This document shows positions 34,691 to 43,211 of a stretch of 64,000 nt of DNA, one piece after another. Position 1 is the stretch's first letter. Every line of letters starts with the position of its first letter. Position numbers and translations under genes: made by a program. Location: the NCBI RefSeq assembly GCF_000499205.1, contig NZ_AWUK01000010.1, positions 124,001 through 188,000 of the forward strand, given 5' to 3'. The stretch comes from Paenibacillus sp. MAEPY2. GTDB taxonomy: Bacteria; Bacillota; Bacilli; Paenibacillales; Paenibacillaceae. The notes beneath the pieces were generated by a model that was not told where the DNA came from, ran no database searches, and saw only the letters and a list, made by a program, of their open reading frames with translations.

Positions 34691-35371
34691 GTGACACAAC
34701 TTCGTGTAGTGTGTTGGTTGTTTGTAATCACGTTAACAGTGGGTCTATATGGTTGCTCTGCCCCTTTTTCGGAAGATGATGAATTAGATGTTCTCTCTCA
34801 AGATCGGTTACAGGAACTGAGGGAGGAGTATCCATTATCGCCACAGTCTCTTGTGACTCCATGGATGAAGAAAGTGACCTTTAAAGAGATCATGGACTTT
34901 GCAGATGCAGTTGTGGTGGCAGAGGTTGTCAGCGTTCTGCCAAATTTCAGTATGGTGTTGCCCACCGAACCAGATACACCCGAACGCAAAATGACAGAAA
35001 AGCAGGAGAGTACGGGAATGACTCCCTACGAAGCTGAGTTCATCTCTTACGAAGTAAAGGTGAAGGAAGTGATTACAGGAGGAACTGTAGCCAAGGAGAC
35101 GTTTCTGTTCTATAACGCAGCGTTTGCAGGGATCGAGCCAACACTTAAACCTGGACAGAGAATAGTCACAGCGATCAAAAAGGGTGTAGAGGCAGAGCAA
35201 CGGGGAGGTTATTCCTTCTCTCGTTATGGTACGTACTATATCGTTGAAGGCGATTATGTCCTTTCTGCCTATGAGGGGTTCTCGAACAAGGCACTTGAAT
35301 TCACCAAACAAACGAATGGAATCAGGCTGGAGAAGTTTGTGAAAAGGGTTCGAAGCTTGGCGCAGGAGTAG
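34691..35371 (+). CDS. Lipoprotein of unknown function
   Basis: 226 residues starting at GTG with GAGGAGAAGG upstream. Signal peptide and lipobox GLYGC. The mature part has a region like PDZ/cohesin-free beta proteins (FADAVVVAEVVSVL, YEVKVKEVITGG, LKPGQRIVTAIKKG) that I cannot assign. It lies 36 bp after the macrolide phosphotransferase, so the two may be co-transcribed, but a functional link is not shown. Confidence 0.7.
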   Translation: MTQLRVVCWLFVITLTVGLYGCSAPFSEDDELDVLSQDRLQELREEYPLSPQSLVTPWMKKVTFKEIMDFADAVVVAEVVSVLPNFSMVLPTEPDTPERKMTEKQESTGMTPYEAEFISYEVKVKEVITGGTVAKETFLFYNAAFAGIEPTLKPGQRIVTAIKKGVEAEQRGGYSFSRYGTYYIVEGDYVLSAYEGFSNKALEFTKQTNGIRLEKFVKRVRSLAQE

Positions 35372-35400
35372 ATGTGTGGCTCCCAACATCCAAAAAAAGA

Positions 35401-35437
35401 AAAGGCCTCTTCCACATGAATTGTGGGAGGCCTTTCT
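35401..35437. terminator. Bidirectional terminator between convergent genes
   Basis: aaaggcctcttccaca pairs with tgtgggaggccttt with a small bulge; A-rich before and T-rich after. Confidence 0.85.
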
Positions 35438-35477
35438 TATCAAATTGATTTATTACTTGGAGTCGTAAACTGTCATT

Positions 35478-37766
35478 CTATTTCAGCATACTTACATATT
35501 TTCCGTAGACATAAGCTGCGCGGCCATCCAGTTTCACTTTTACCCAACCATACTTGTCTGTACTGATCACCTCAAGAACAGTACCTTTTGGTACGGCAGT
35601 AACCACTTTGGCTTTGGATGAAGCGCTGGAGCGTACATTCAGGTAGGCAGCAGTAACCTTGGCTTGTTTGCCTTTTACGACTGTACCCGGTTTACCTGTG
35701 CTTGGTGATGTCGATGGTTTGCCGGGTTTCGATGTGTCTGGTGTCGGTTTTGGTACAGTTGGTGTTGTCGGCTTTTCAGGTGTAGTCTCTTCTTCACCAC
35801 TGCCAGCGACCGCTTTGCGAGCTTTATTCAGCTCTTGATAGAACTCACCCTTGGTTTTCACGCCAGAGAATTTCGCTATACTTACGTTCGCTTTGGTGGC
35901 GAGAGCATTCATTTCTTCTTCAGTCACCGCATCCAAAATGTTAATGGACGCAATATTGGTATACTTGCCATCTTCCGTTGTCGGAACAGACATGATGCCA
36001 TCATTAATCAGCTCTACGATATCAGCACGTGCAGGTGCTGTCAGGTCTACGCCGGTGATTTTCCAGTTGTGCTGGATTTTCGGCTCGTAGACGCCTTTCA
36101 TAACATCTTTCAAGTAAGCAATGGACAGATTACGGATCGTACCTTGAATCTCGCCAAATGCGGAAGCATCCTTGGAGGACCACAGCTGCTTGAACTTACG
36201 GCCTTCCAATGCACCACCCTTGGCAATCAGTGCTTCCATCCGATAGGCGTTCATGCCAAGCTTTATTGTATCGTCTTCTTTGACCACTGTGCCGTTACTG
36301 TATTTGAGATTCGTGATCCGACTGCCGTAAGGCTTGGTCAGGTCAATCTCATAGGTTACTCCACCGAAGAAATCGTCGGTGCTATATTTGGAAGCGCGCC
36401 GTTTCGGATCAAAGCTGATCGTCACATCGCCAGGGCGTGTGGAGTTAAAATAACCCGCAGACCATTCCATGTAGTCCTTCAGATCATGTCCGGTCACTTC
36501 ATATACCGTTACTTCTCCGAAGGCATATTGATAGTTGAACGCAATGTCCTTCTTTTTGATCGGTCCGACATCCAGCTTGGCCTTATCGTTATCGATCTGG
36601 TGAGCAACAACGTCGGCATCGCTATAATGCAGCATAACTTCGGTGAAGAAGTCGGAGAGAGGTGTCTCTTGGATCTGCACGGCAGGAATGCCTTTGATCT
36701 CATCCGCTGGTACCAGGTTGGTTCCTTTCAGCTCAGCCACTTCAATGTTGGCATCGGCACGAGCGAACTCGTGGAACGGATGCAGTGTATCTTCCAGTCC
36801 GGGATCGGACACTTCATAGGAGCCATCGGCTGCTTTTACAGCGAGTGCTTGAGCTTCCTTGCTTTTCAGTACAACCTTATCGCCTTCTTTGGCAAACGTC
36901 AGATCGATTCGCGAAATGTGTGAACCGTATTTGTTCGGCTCGGAGATCAATACACCGTTAACCGTCTGGGATTCAATCAGGGTATGCATATGTCCGGCAA
37001 AGATGGCTGCCAGCTCGGGGTTGGCATTGGCGATATCCGTCACCCCGGTGCCCGGGTTCCCGTTCTCGTTGTCCAGTCCCATATGCATGAGTCCAACCAT
37101 GACATCCACTTTGCCTTTTAGCTCGGCGATGGCCTTCTTGGTCTCTTCCACCGGATCTTTGACAATGATGCCGTCCAGGTGATCCGTACCTTTCTCGAAC
37201 TCGGTAATCATAGGTGTGTTCATTCCGATGACACCAACTTTGATACCGTCTTTCTCAATAATCGTATAGGCTGGCATGTAGCGGTCGCCGTTTTCTTTGA
37301 AAATGTTACCTACCAAGGGTTGTCCCTTGAACTGTGAGGAAATCTTCTCTAATACGTCCATTCCAAAGTTAAATTCATGATTTCCCATCACCCATGCGTC
37401 ATATTTCATTTCGTTCATTGCGACCATCATGGGAGATTGCGGTTGATCGTTGAACAGTTCAGCCGAGTTGTCCTGAATCATGTCGCCTGCATCCAGCAGG
37501 ATTGTATTCGGATTCTCAGCACGTACTTTTTTCACGATCGTATACAACTGCGTCATGCTGCCCGTCGGATTCGGCCCGTCCAGAGCGTAGTCCCATGGCA
37601 TAAATCGGCCATGAATGTCCGATGTGCCGAGCAACGTAATCTTGGTTTCCTTGGCTGCTTCGGCAGCTTGAACCGGAGTGGCAGCGAAGGGTGCAAAGAG
37701 GATGGAGGCACATAAAAGGATCGATAAGGGCCACCCGGCATAACGTTTCGGTGAAAATTTGCGCAT
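35478..37766 (-). CDS. Secreted bifunctional nucleotidase/2',3'-cyclic phosphodiesterase with SH3 domain
   Basis: 762 residues. Signal peptide (cut near VQAAEA). The metallophosphatase domain has SDIHGRF (Asp50, His52), DAGDMIQ, GNHEFNFG and AGHMHTL, the two-metal site. A 5'-nucleotidase C-terminal substrate domain follows (~360-610; AFNYQYAFGEVTVYEVTG). After a short helical region and a Thr/Pro/Lys/Gly linker, the last ~65 residues form an SH3b domain (AAYLNVRSSASSKAKVVTAVPKG) that probably binds cell wall. It should scavenge phosphate and nucleosides outside the cell. I start at MRKFSP, preceded by AAGGGAG. Confidence 0.9.
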   Translation of the reverse strand: MRKFSPKRYAGWPLSILLCASILFAPFAATPVQAAEAAKETKITLLGTSDIHGRFMPWDYALDGPNPTGSMTQLYTIVKKVRAENPNTILLDAGDMIQDNSAELFNDQPQSPMMVAMNEMKYDAWVMGNHEFNFGMDVLEKISSQFKGQPLVGNIFKENGDRYMPAYTIIEKDGIKVGVIGMNTPMITEFEKGTDHLDGIIVKDPVEETKKAIAELKGKVDVMVGLMHMGLDNENGNPGTGVTDIANANPELAAIFAGHMHTLIESQTVNGVLISEPNKYGSHISRIDLTFAKEGDKVVLKSKEAQALAVKAADGSYEVSDPGLEDTLHPFHEFARADANIEVAELKGTNLVPADEIKGIPAVQIQETPLSDFFTEVMLHYSDADVVAHQIDNDKAKLDVGPIKKKDIAFNYQYAFGEVTVYEVTGHDLKDYMEWSAGYFNSTRPGDVTISFDPKRRASKYSTDDFFGGVTYEIDLTKPYGSRITNLKYSNGTVVKEDDTIKLGMNAYRMEALIAKGGALEGRKFKQLWSSKDASAFGEIQGTIRNLSIAYLKDVMKGVYEPKIQHNWKITGVDLTAPARADIVELINDGIMSVPTTEDGKYTNIASINILDAVTEEEMNALATKANVSIAKFSGVKTKGEFYQELNKARKAVAGSGEEETTPEKPTTPTVPKPTPDTSKPGKPSTSPSTGKPGTVVKGKQAKVTAAYLNVRSSASSKAKVVTAVPKGTVLEVISTDKYGWVKVKLDGRAAYVYGKYVSMLK

Positions 37767-38093
37767 GTTGTAATCTCCCTTGTTATCTAGTGTTATGTAA
37801 AGATATGTGTCATTGGAGTTAATACTAGATAAACATTTGGTAAATGTAAACCACAAAATGACAAATAAAAGAGACTGCTCTTTATCATTTCATGGAAACA
37901 CCACAAGGAATGATCGGAGCAGTCACTACACGTTTCTCTATATGTTTAAACTTCTTCCTCAGCAGCACCCAAATCATATTTAATTGTACATGACGCTTGG
38001 CACTTCAGTATGAAAATGTTACTGATAAAGAAGGGTTTTCTCGTTATGGAGGAGAGATAGCGCTCTGCTCCAGACCAACTGTGCCCTTAACTC
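37767..38093. other. Intergenic region: nucleotidase promoter and MFS terminator
   Basis: No gene is seen. It holds the terminator of the MFS gene at 37873-37924 and the nucleotidase upstream region. Confidence 0.6.
37873..37924 (-). terminator. Terminator of the MFS transporter gene
   Basis: gactgctc and gagcagtc pair as the outer stem, atcatt and aatgat as the inner one; on the minus strand TCTTTTATTTG follows. Confidence 0.7.
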
Positions 38094-39278
38094 TTATACC
38101 GTTTCAATTGAACTACGACTACGAGAGGTGAAAAAATTTATTTTGACAACGATGCATACCAAAGCAAGCAAACCAAAGATGATTCCACTCCAGATGACCT
38201 GATGAATTCCGAGTTGGGCAATGAACCAGCCGCCAATGGAGGTACCGAGGGTAATTCCCAGATTAGAGAAAGAGACAAAGAGGCTATTTCCGAATTCCGG
38301 TGCTTCCTGAGATTCCGTCGTAAGCCAGGTTTGGCTGACAATCAGACCACCGGAGTGAATCGCACCCCAGACGAACACCATGATAATCATAGGAATGAAA
38401 TAGGAGCCTGCATAGAAAACGAGTAAATAAGCGGCCATGTATAACACCGGGAAGAGGAGAACGGTTCTCGGAATATTCCGATGCAGGAGCTGTCCGAATA
38501 CCAAATTTCCGGCGATCATAATAACACCAAAAGCCAAGAGCATCGCACTAATCCATGAACCGTCCATACGGGTGACTTGCCCAAGGTATTCGGCAAAATA
38601 ACTGTATACAGAGAACATCGCTGCAAAAATAAAAATGACAGCGGCAATATTTAGCCACAGCGCAGGTTTACGCAAAATGCCGATCTGTTTGCCATAAGAC
38701 ATCTTCTCCTGCACAGGCATGGATGGCAGCCAAATCCATATACCGATGAAAGCAATGATACTGACAGCCGCTCCGAACCAGAACGCAGCCTCCAGCGAGA
38801 ATCGATCCGCAAGATAGGAAGTTAGGGGCACCCCAAATGCAAAGCCGGCAGTGATTCCGGTAAACACTTTGGCGACCGCCTGACTGCTTTTCTCCGGGGG
38901 GACCAGTTTGGCACCCGTGACCAGAGCTACGGAGAAGAAGACCGGATGAAAAATGGCCGGGATAATCCGAAAGATTAACATCATGTCGAAGCGGGTTGTG
39001 TAGGCATATACTACATTCGAAATGGCGAACAACAGCACGGCAATTAACAAAATGGTTTTACGATTGATACCAGATACGAGTAAAGTCAGAAAAGGGCCAG
39101 ACACGGCAACGACTAGCGCGAAAATACTTACCAGCCATCCAGCTTGTGCAGCGGTGATATTGAATTTCTGCGTGATCAAGGGCAGCACTCCAATAATGCC
39201 TACTTCTGTAGTGATGATGGCGAATACACCCAATGCGAGAATGAGGATGAGCAGCGGATTAACCTGTTGTGATTTCAT
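38094..39278 (-). CDS. MFS drug/sugar efflux transporter (DHA1, AraJ-like)
   Basis: 394 residues with twelve predicted membrane helices. ILALGVFAIITTEVGIIGVLPLI is the typical first helix of the AraJ/PbuE/YdhL-like DHA1 group, and RFDMMLIFRIIPA and GITAGFAFGVPL follow the family pattern. It probably exports small molecules, such as arabinose-like sugars, purines or drugs, by proton antiport (family knowledge). GGAGGTC lies upstream. The A/T-rich region before it has a palindrome, ATCTAT-ATTT-ATAGAT (39414-39429). Confidence 0.87.
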   Translation of the reverse strand: MKSQQVNPLLILILALGVFAIITTEVGIIGVLPLITQKFNITAAQAGWLVSIFALVVAVSGPFLTLLVSGINRKTILLIAVLLFAISNVVYAYTTRFDMMLIFRIIPAIFHPVFFSVALVTGAKLVPPEKSSQAVAKVFTGITAGFAFGVPLTSYLADRFSLEAAFWFGAAVSIIAFIGIWIWLPSMPVQEKMSYGKQIGILRKPALWLNIAAVIFIFAAMFSVYSYFAEYLGQVTRMDGSWISAMLLAFGVIMIAGNLVFGQLLHRNIPRTVLLFPVLYMAAYLLVFYAGSYFIPMIIMVFVWGAIHSGGLIVSQTWLTTESQEAPEFGNSLFVSFSNLGITLGTSIGGWFIAQLGIHQVIWSGIIFGLLALVCIVVKINFFTSRSRSSIETV

Positions 39279-39597
39279 GTTAAAGTGTAGACCTCCAAAT
39301 TCATTTATATATATAGATAAATAGATATATTAAACTAAAAAAATACCTCCTTGCCTCTGTATAAAATTATGGCCGATATAATAAGTTCTCAGAATTACAT
39401 TATATCTATATTTATAGATTTGTAAATATAATAAAGTGTAACGCCTTTGTTTAAGTTATCATGTTACAACCCAATATCTATACTTTCTTAGGGACAAGCT
39501 ATACTTTCTACATGGATAATTACAAATATATCCAGTAAAATGATGAATGTAAACGCTTACTAGATTGTCAACTATTAAAAACTAAAGGAGGAAGATC
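39279..39597. other. Divergent control region between MFS and xylanase genes
   Basis: Very A/T-rich, no gene. It contains tandem AGATA-type repeats at 39314-39330 and the palindrome ATCTAT-ATTT-ATAGAT (39414-39429), possible operators for the MFS gene, and a cre site for the xylanase. Confidence 0.55.
39548..39561 (+). promoter_or_regulatory. cre site (CcpA) upstream of xylanase
   Basis: TGTAAACGCTTACT matches the CcpA consensus TGTAARCGYTWWCA except for the last base. It lies 37 bp before the ATG, so glucose repression of the xylanase is very likely. Confidence 0.72.
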
Positions 39598-40560
39598 ATG
39601 TTCAAGTCCAAATGGTTTAAGACCGTGGGTGCGTTAGCGTTAGTAGGTGTGCTTGCCACATCAGTAGCTGTAGGCAGTGTGAGTGCAGGTTTGGCGAAAG
39701 GCAGCAAATTTCTGGGGAACATTATTGCAAGCAGTGTTCCCTCGAATTTTAGTCCATATTGGAATCAAGTGACGCCGGAGAATTCAACCAAATGGGATGC
39801 AGTGGAAGGCACACGCAATAACATGAACTGGTCTCAGGCCGACATGGCGTATAACTATGCGGTTAACAATGGATTTCCATTCAAATTTCATACCCTTGTA
39901 TGGGGAAGTCAGCAGCCGTCGTGGATTAACAGCCTCTCCGCTGCTGATCAGAAAGCCGAAGTGACACAGTGGATTCAGGCGGCTGGCCAGCGTTATTCCA
40001 AAGCGGCTTTTGTCGATGTGGTTAATGAACCGCTGCATGCCAAACCTTCCTATCGCAATGCCATTGGAGGGGATGGAGCAACAGGCTGGGATTGGGTGAT
40101 TTGGTCTTTCCAACAAGCGAGACAAGCTTTTCCGAATTCCAAGCTACTGCTGAACGAATATGGTATTATCGGTGACCCGAACGCGGCGGATCAATATGTA
40201 CAGATTGTTAATATTTTGAAGAGCAGAGGGCTGATTGACGGCATTGGTATTCAGGCGCATCACTTTAATATGGATAACGTCTCCGTAAGCACGATGAACA
40301 CCGTACTGAACAAGCTGGCTGCGACAGGTCTGCCGATCTATGTATCCGAGTTGGATATAACGGGAGACGATAACACGCAGTTACAACGCTATCAGCAGAA
40401 GTTCCCAGTGCTGTGGCAGCATTCTGCGGTCAAAGGTGTGACCCTGTGGGGTTACAATCAGGGTCAAACCTGGGTTAACGGTTCCCATCTAGTGAACAGC
40501 AACGGTACAGAGCGTCCAGCAATGCAATGGCTAAGAAATTATCTTGCCAATAATCCTTAA
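39598..40560 (+). CDS. Secreted endo-1,4-beta-xylanase, GH10
   Basis: 320 residues. Signal peptide (cut near VSAG), then a complete single-domain GH10 barrel: NQVTPENSTKWDAVE, FKFHTLVWGSQQPSW, VVNEPLH with the acid/base Glu144, and YVSELDIT with the nucleophile Glu251; GVTLWG closes the barrel. No carbohydrate-binding module is present. It cuts xylan chains outside the cell. AAAGGAGGAAGATC precedes the start. Confidence 0.95.
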   Translation: MFKSKWFKTVGALALVGVLATSVAVGSVSAGLAKGSKFLGNIIASSVPSNFSPYWNQVTPENSTKWDAVEGTRNNMNWSQADMAYNYAVNNGFPFKFHTLVWGSQQPSWINSLSAADQKAEVTQWIQAAGQRYSKAAFVDVVNEPLHAKPSYRNAIGGDGATGWDWVIWSFQQARQAFPNSKLLLNEYGIIGDPNAADQYVQIVNILKSRGLIDGIGIQAHHFNMDNVSVSTMNTVLNKLAATGLPIYVSELDITGDDNTQLQRYQQKFPVLWQHSAVKGVTLWGYNQGQTWVNGSHLVNSNGTERPAMQWLRNYLANNP

Positions 40561-40600
40561 GTTCTCATAATCATGCTCTGACGTTATCAGCTGAATCCCT

Positions 40601-40646
40601 GAATAGCGCCTGTTCCTCGGTCAAGCCGCGGAGCAAGGCGCTATTC
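40601..40646. terminator. Hairpin between convergent xylanase and GH30 genes
   Basis: gaatagcgcc and ggcgctattc pair perfectly, with an inner cctcgg/ccgcgg stem. Only a few T residues follow on either strand. Confidence 0.65.
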
Positions 40647-40663
40647 CTGTTTATATCTTCTTT

Positions 40664-42001
40664 CTAGCCTTCCGAGATAACAATACTATTGAAGGAGTCA
40701 GCCTCCAACTCAAACTTAAGTGTCTGCCCCTCGTATGCCAAATACAAGTCACGAGGATCCTTGAACGGATTGTTGATGACGATCACGAGACTGTTGTCAG
40801 GATTGCGGAATGCTACCGATTTGCCACTCCAGGCTCCAGACAGACCCACTCTTCGTGCACCAGGAACAATATGATGGGCGAAATGCTTCATCACATAATA
40901 CTCGGGATTTCGAATGGCCTCACTCGTATCCGGGTTTACTGTAATCATCGAGTTTTGCTCCCAACCCCACGTGCTTCGGCCTTTTGGCTCCAAAACCATG
41001 TTCCAGTAGATATATGCATTTACTCCATTGCTGAAATAGTGCTGGTACAGGTTGAATACATACTTGGCGTAGTTCCACGAGTTGTTGCCATCGCCGCATT
41101 CATTCTCGGTCTGCATGTATCGAAGCTCCGGGTAGCTTGCCGCTGTGCGTTGAATGGCATTTTTGCCTGCCCACTGATAACCTACTCCCTTGATATAGGC
41201 GTACGCTTTGGGATCACTAAGCACCAGTCCGGCGTATTCATCAAAATCATTCGTTTTTTTCTTGATCAATTCTTCCCATGGGTCAGGCGCGTTGATCGTC
41301 CCCAGCCAGATTTCCGTGTCCAGACCATGCTGGTCAAAAGCTGGGCCCAGATAATCGGCGATAAACTCACGCAGCTGCTCGCCAGTCCACATGCAGGAAG
41401 GGAATTTCTGATCCGCGATGACTTCGTTCTGCACATGAACCTGATGGATGGTGATGCCTGCCTCACGGTAAGCCTGTACGAATTTGACGAAATACAGTGC
41501 ATACGCCTCCAATATCTCCTTCTCCCAGCGCAGCGTACCGTAGTTATAGGCTTTCGGCGATTTCATCCAGGTTGGCGGACTCCAAGGAGAGGCGAAGAAT
41601 TGCAGATTTGGATTATAGGTCAGGGCCTCTTTGATGTATGGAATTAGGTATTTGAAGTCACGTTCAATCGAAAAATGTTCCATGGCCACGTCGCCGTCCA
41701 CCTCATTGTGGCTGTACCATTGTTCTGCATAATCACTCGCGCCGATCGGCAGGCGGCAGATGTTGAATTTGTGTTCGCCTTCCGGGTGAAAGAGGGAATG
41801 AAAGACTTCATGTCGATGCTTCTCATTCAAGTGGGACAGGGCCATATAACCAAGCTCATTGAAGCAGCCGCCAAATCCTTCTACAAGCTGATGCTGTTCA
41901 CCTGTGAGCTTTAGATTAGCGCTCTCATTTGTGATTGTATAAGAAATCTCTTTCCACGAAAGATTGGGTGTAGTGGAATAGCCATGTAACGTCAGAGACA
42001 T
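40664..42001 (-). CDS. Intracellular GH30-family glycoside hydrolase
   Basis: 445 residues without a signal peptide. The GH30 barrel shows VEGFGGCFNELGY, SPWSPPTWMKS, VHVQNEV (acid/base Glu) and MQTENECGDG (nucleophile Glu). A C-terminal beta domain follows (LVIVINNPF). Related enzymes act on beta-1,6-glucan, glucosylceramide or xylosides. The cytoplasmic location suggests it splits imported oligosaccharides. It is divergent from an AraC regulator, which probably controls it. Confidence 0.88.
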   Translation of the reverse strand: MSLTLHGYSTTPNLSWKEISYTITNESANLKLTGEQHQLVEGFGGCFNELGYMALSHLNEKHRHEVFHSLFHPEGEHKFNICRLPIGASDYAEQWYSHNEVDGDVAMEHFSIERDFKYLIPYIKEALTYNPNLQFFASPWSPPTWMKSPKAYNYGTLRWEKEILEAYALYFVKFVQAYREAGITIHQVHVQNEVIADQKFPSCMWTGEQLREFIADYLGPAFDQHGLDTEIWLGTINAPDPWEELIKKKTNDFDEYAGLVLSDPKAYAYIKGVGYQWAGKNAIQRTAASYPELRYMQTENECGDGNNSWNYAKYVFNLYQHYFSNGVNAYIYWNMVLEPKGRSTWGWEQNSMITVNPDTSEAIRNPEYYVMKHFAHHIVPGARRVGLSGAWSGKSVAFRNPDNSLVIVINNPFKDPRDLYLAYEGQTLKFELEADSFNSIVISEG

Positions 42002-42125
42002 TGGAATTTCCTCCTCGCTTGAACCTCAGGTATGTTGTACAGTACAGTCAGTATATCAAGTCCCTCTCCAAAAGCAGATACGCTGAACCGTGTAAAATTT
42101 GCCCTAATCCAAGGTGGTGTAATCC

Positions 42126-43040
42126 ATGATCATCCCTGAACCATACCGTTCCTATCTATCACCCGAGAGCCGGTGGTTGCCTGCGACGGATTGGAACGTC
42201 AAGCTGTTTGGTGCTCACATGCAGAAGGTGAACGAAGGCTGGCATGTGCCGCAGGAATCCCATTTGGCCTTTGAATTAATTCTGATTCTGGAAGGCGCAC
42301 AAACGACAATACTGGAGAATATCCGTTATGACCTTTATCAAGGAGATATATTACTTATCCCACCCGGGTGCAAGCATACCAATGAATGCAATCAGGAGAA
42401 GGGGCTGACCTACTTTATTGCCCATTTCAATGTGGACGAGGCTTTGTTTCGGCAAGGGATGAGTCGACAAGTTCAGCTGTTGTTCCCGAATGGCAGCGAG
42501 GATAATCAGCGAATGACGGAAGTGATGATGAAATGGGTGAACCTTCTTCAGCAAAAAGAAGAATATACAACGGCAGATCTGTTCCGCATGCAGGCTGGTT
42601 TACTGGAGATTCTGGCGATCTTGGCAGAGCAAAGCTCCTCCCGTTCTCAAGAATCCGTATCGCCTACTGTGGCGCACTATGCAACCCTGATTGCCGAGGC
42701 AATCAAAAGCCGTTTCAATGCCGGTAACATTCAGCGGGAAGGGCTGGGGGATAAGGAGATTCGGATTGAAGAGATTGCAGCTTCACTGCAAATCAGCCCT
42801 GGATATGCACTGGAGACATTTCAGAAAGTATATGGCATCTCCCCGCGCAGATATTTGTCCGAGCTGAAGCTCCACGAGGCCAAGCAGCTGATCCATCAAC
42901 CTGATTTGAACCTTACCCGGGTTGCCGCCATGCTCGGATATTCCAGTCTTGCGCACTTCAGCCGGCAATTCAGAAGATGGACTGGCATGAGTCCCAGTGA
43001 ATACAGACAGACGATGGGCAGCATCCGTTTTTTTGAATAA
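42126..43040 (+). CDS. AraC-family transcriptional regulator with cupin sensor
   Basis: 304 residues. An N-terminal cupin (HLAFELILILEGAQTT, YDLYQGDILLIPPGCKHTNEC) binds the effector, and the C-terminal double helix-turn-helix is ISPGYALETFQKVYGISPRRYLSELKL and AAMLGYSSLAHFSRQFRRWTG. The GH30 gene is divergent with 124 bp between the starts, so it is the likely target, with a sugar as ligand (inference). Confidence 0.88.
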   Translation: MIIPEPYRSYLSPESRWLPATDWNVKLFGAHMQKVNEGWHVPQESHLAFELILILEGAQTTILENIRYDLYQGDILLIPPGCKHTNECNQEKGLTYFIAHFNVDEALFRQGMSRQVQLLFPNGSEDNQRMTEVMMKWVNLLQQKEEYTTADLFRMQAGLLEILAILAEQSSSRSQESVSPTVAHYATLIAEAIKSRFNAGNIQREGLGDKEIRIEEIAASLQISPGYALETFQKVYGISPRRYLSELKLHEAKQLIHQPDLNLTRVAAMLGYSSLAHFSRQFRRWTGMSPSEYRQTMGSIRFFE

Positions 43041-43211
43041 ACCGAATTCCCGCGTGCCCACATCCAATTTAATGCGCACCAAAAATCCCCGCTGACGATT
43101 CAGACGGGGACTTCGCTGTGCATGCAAGAAGCTGCATGGATGGCATATGAATGGATTGTGCATTGAGATAAGTAGAGATAAGTGCGTGGTGCTTGATTAT
43201 ACTTTTGTTAA

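Noticed and set aside
35835..36923. 362-codon frame antisense to the nucleotidase gene
   Set aside because: It lies wholly inside a well-supported gene with clear metallophosphatase motifs. Long antisense frames are common in GC-balanced coding DNA; the product shows no domain.
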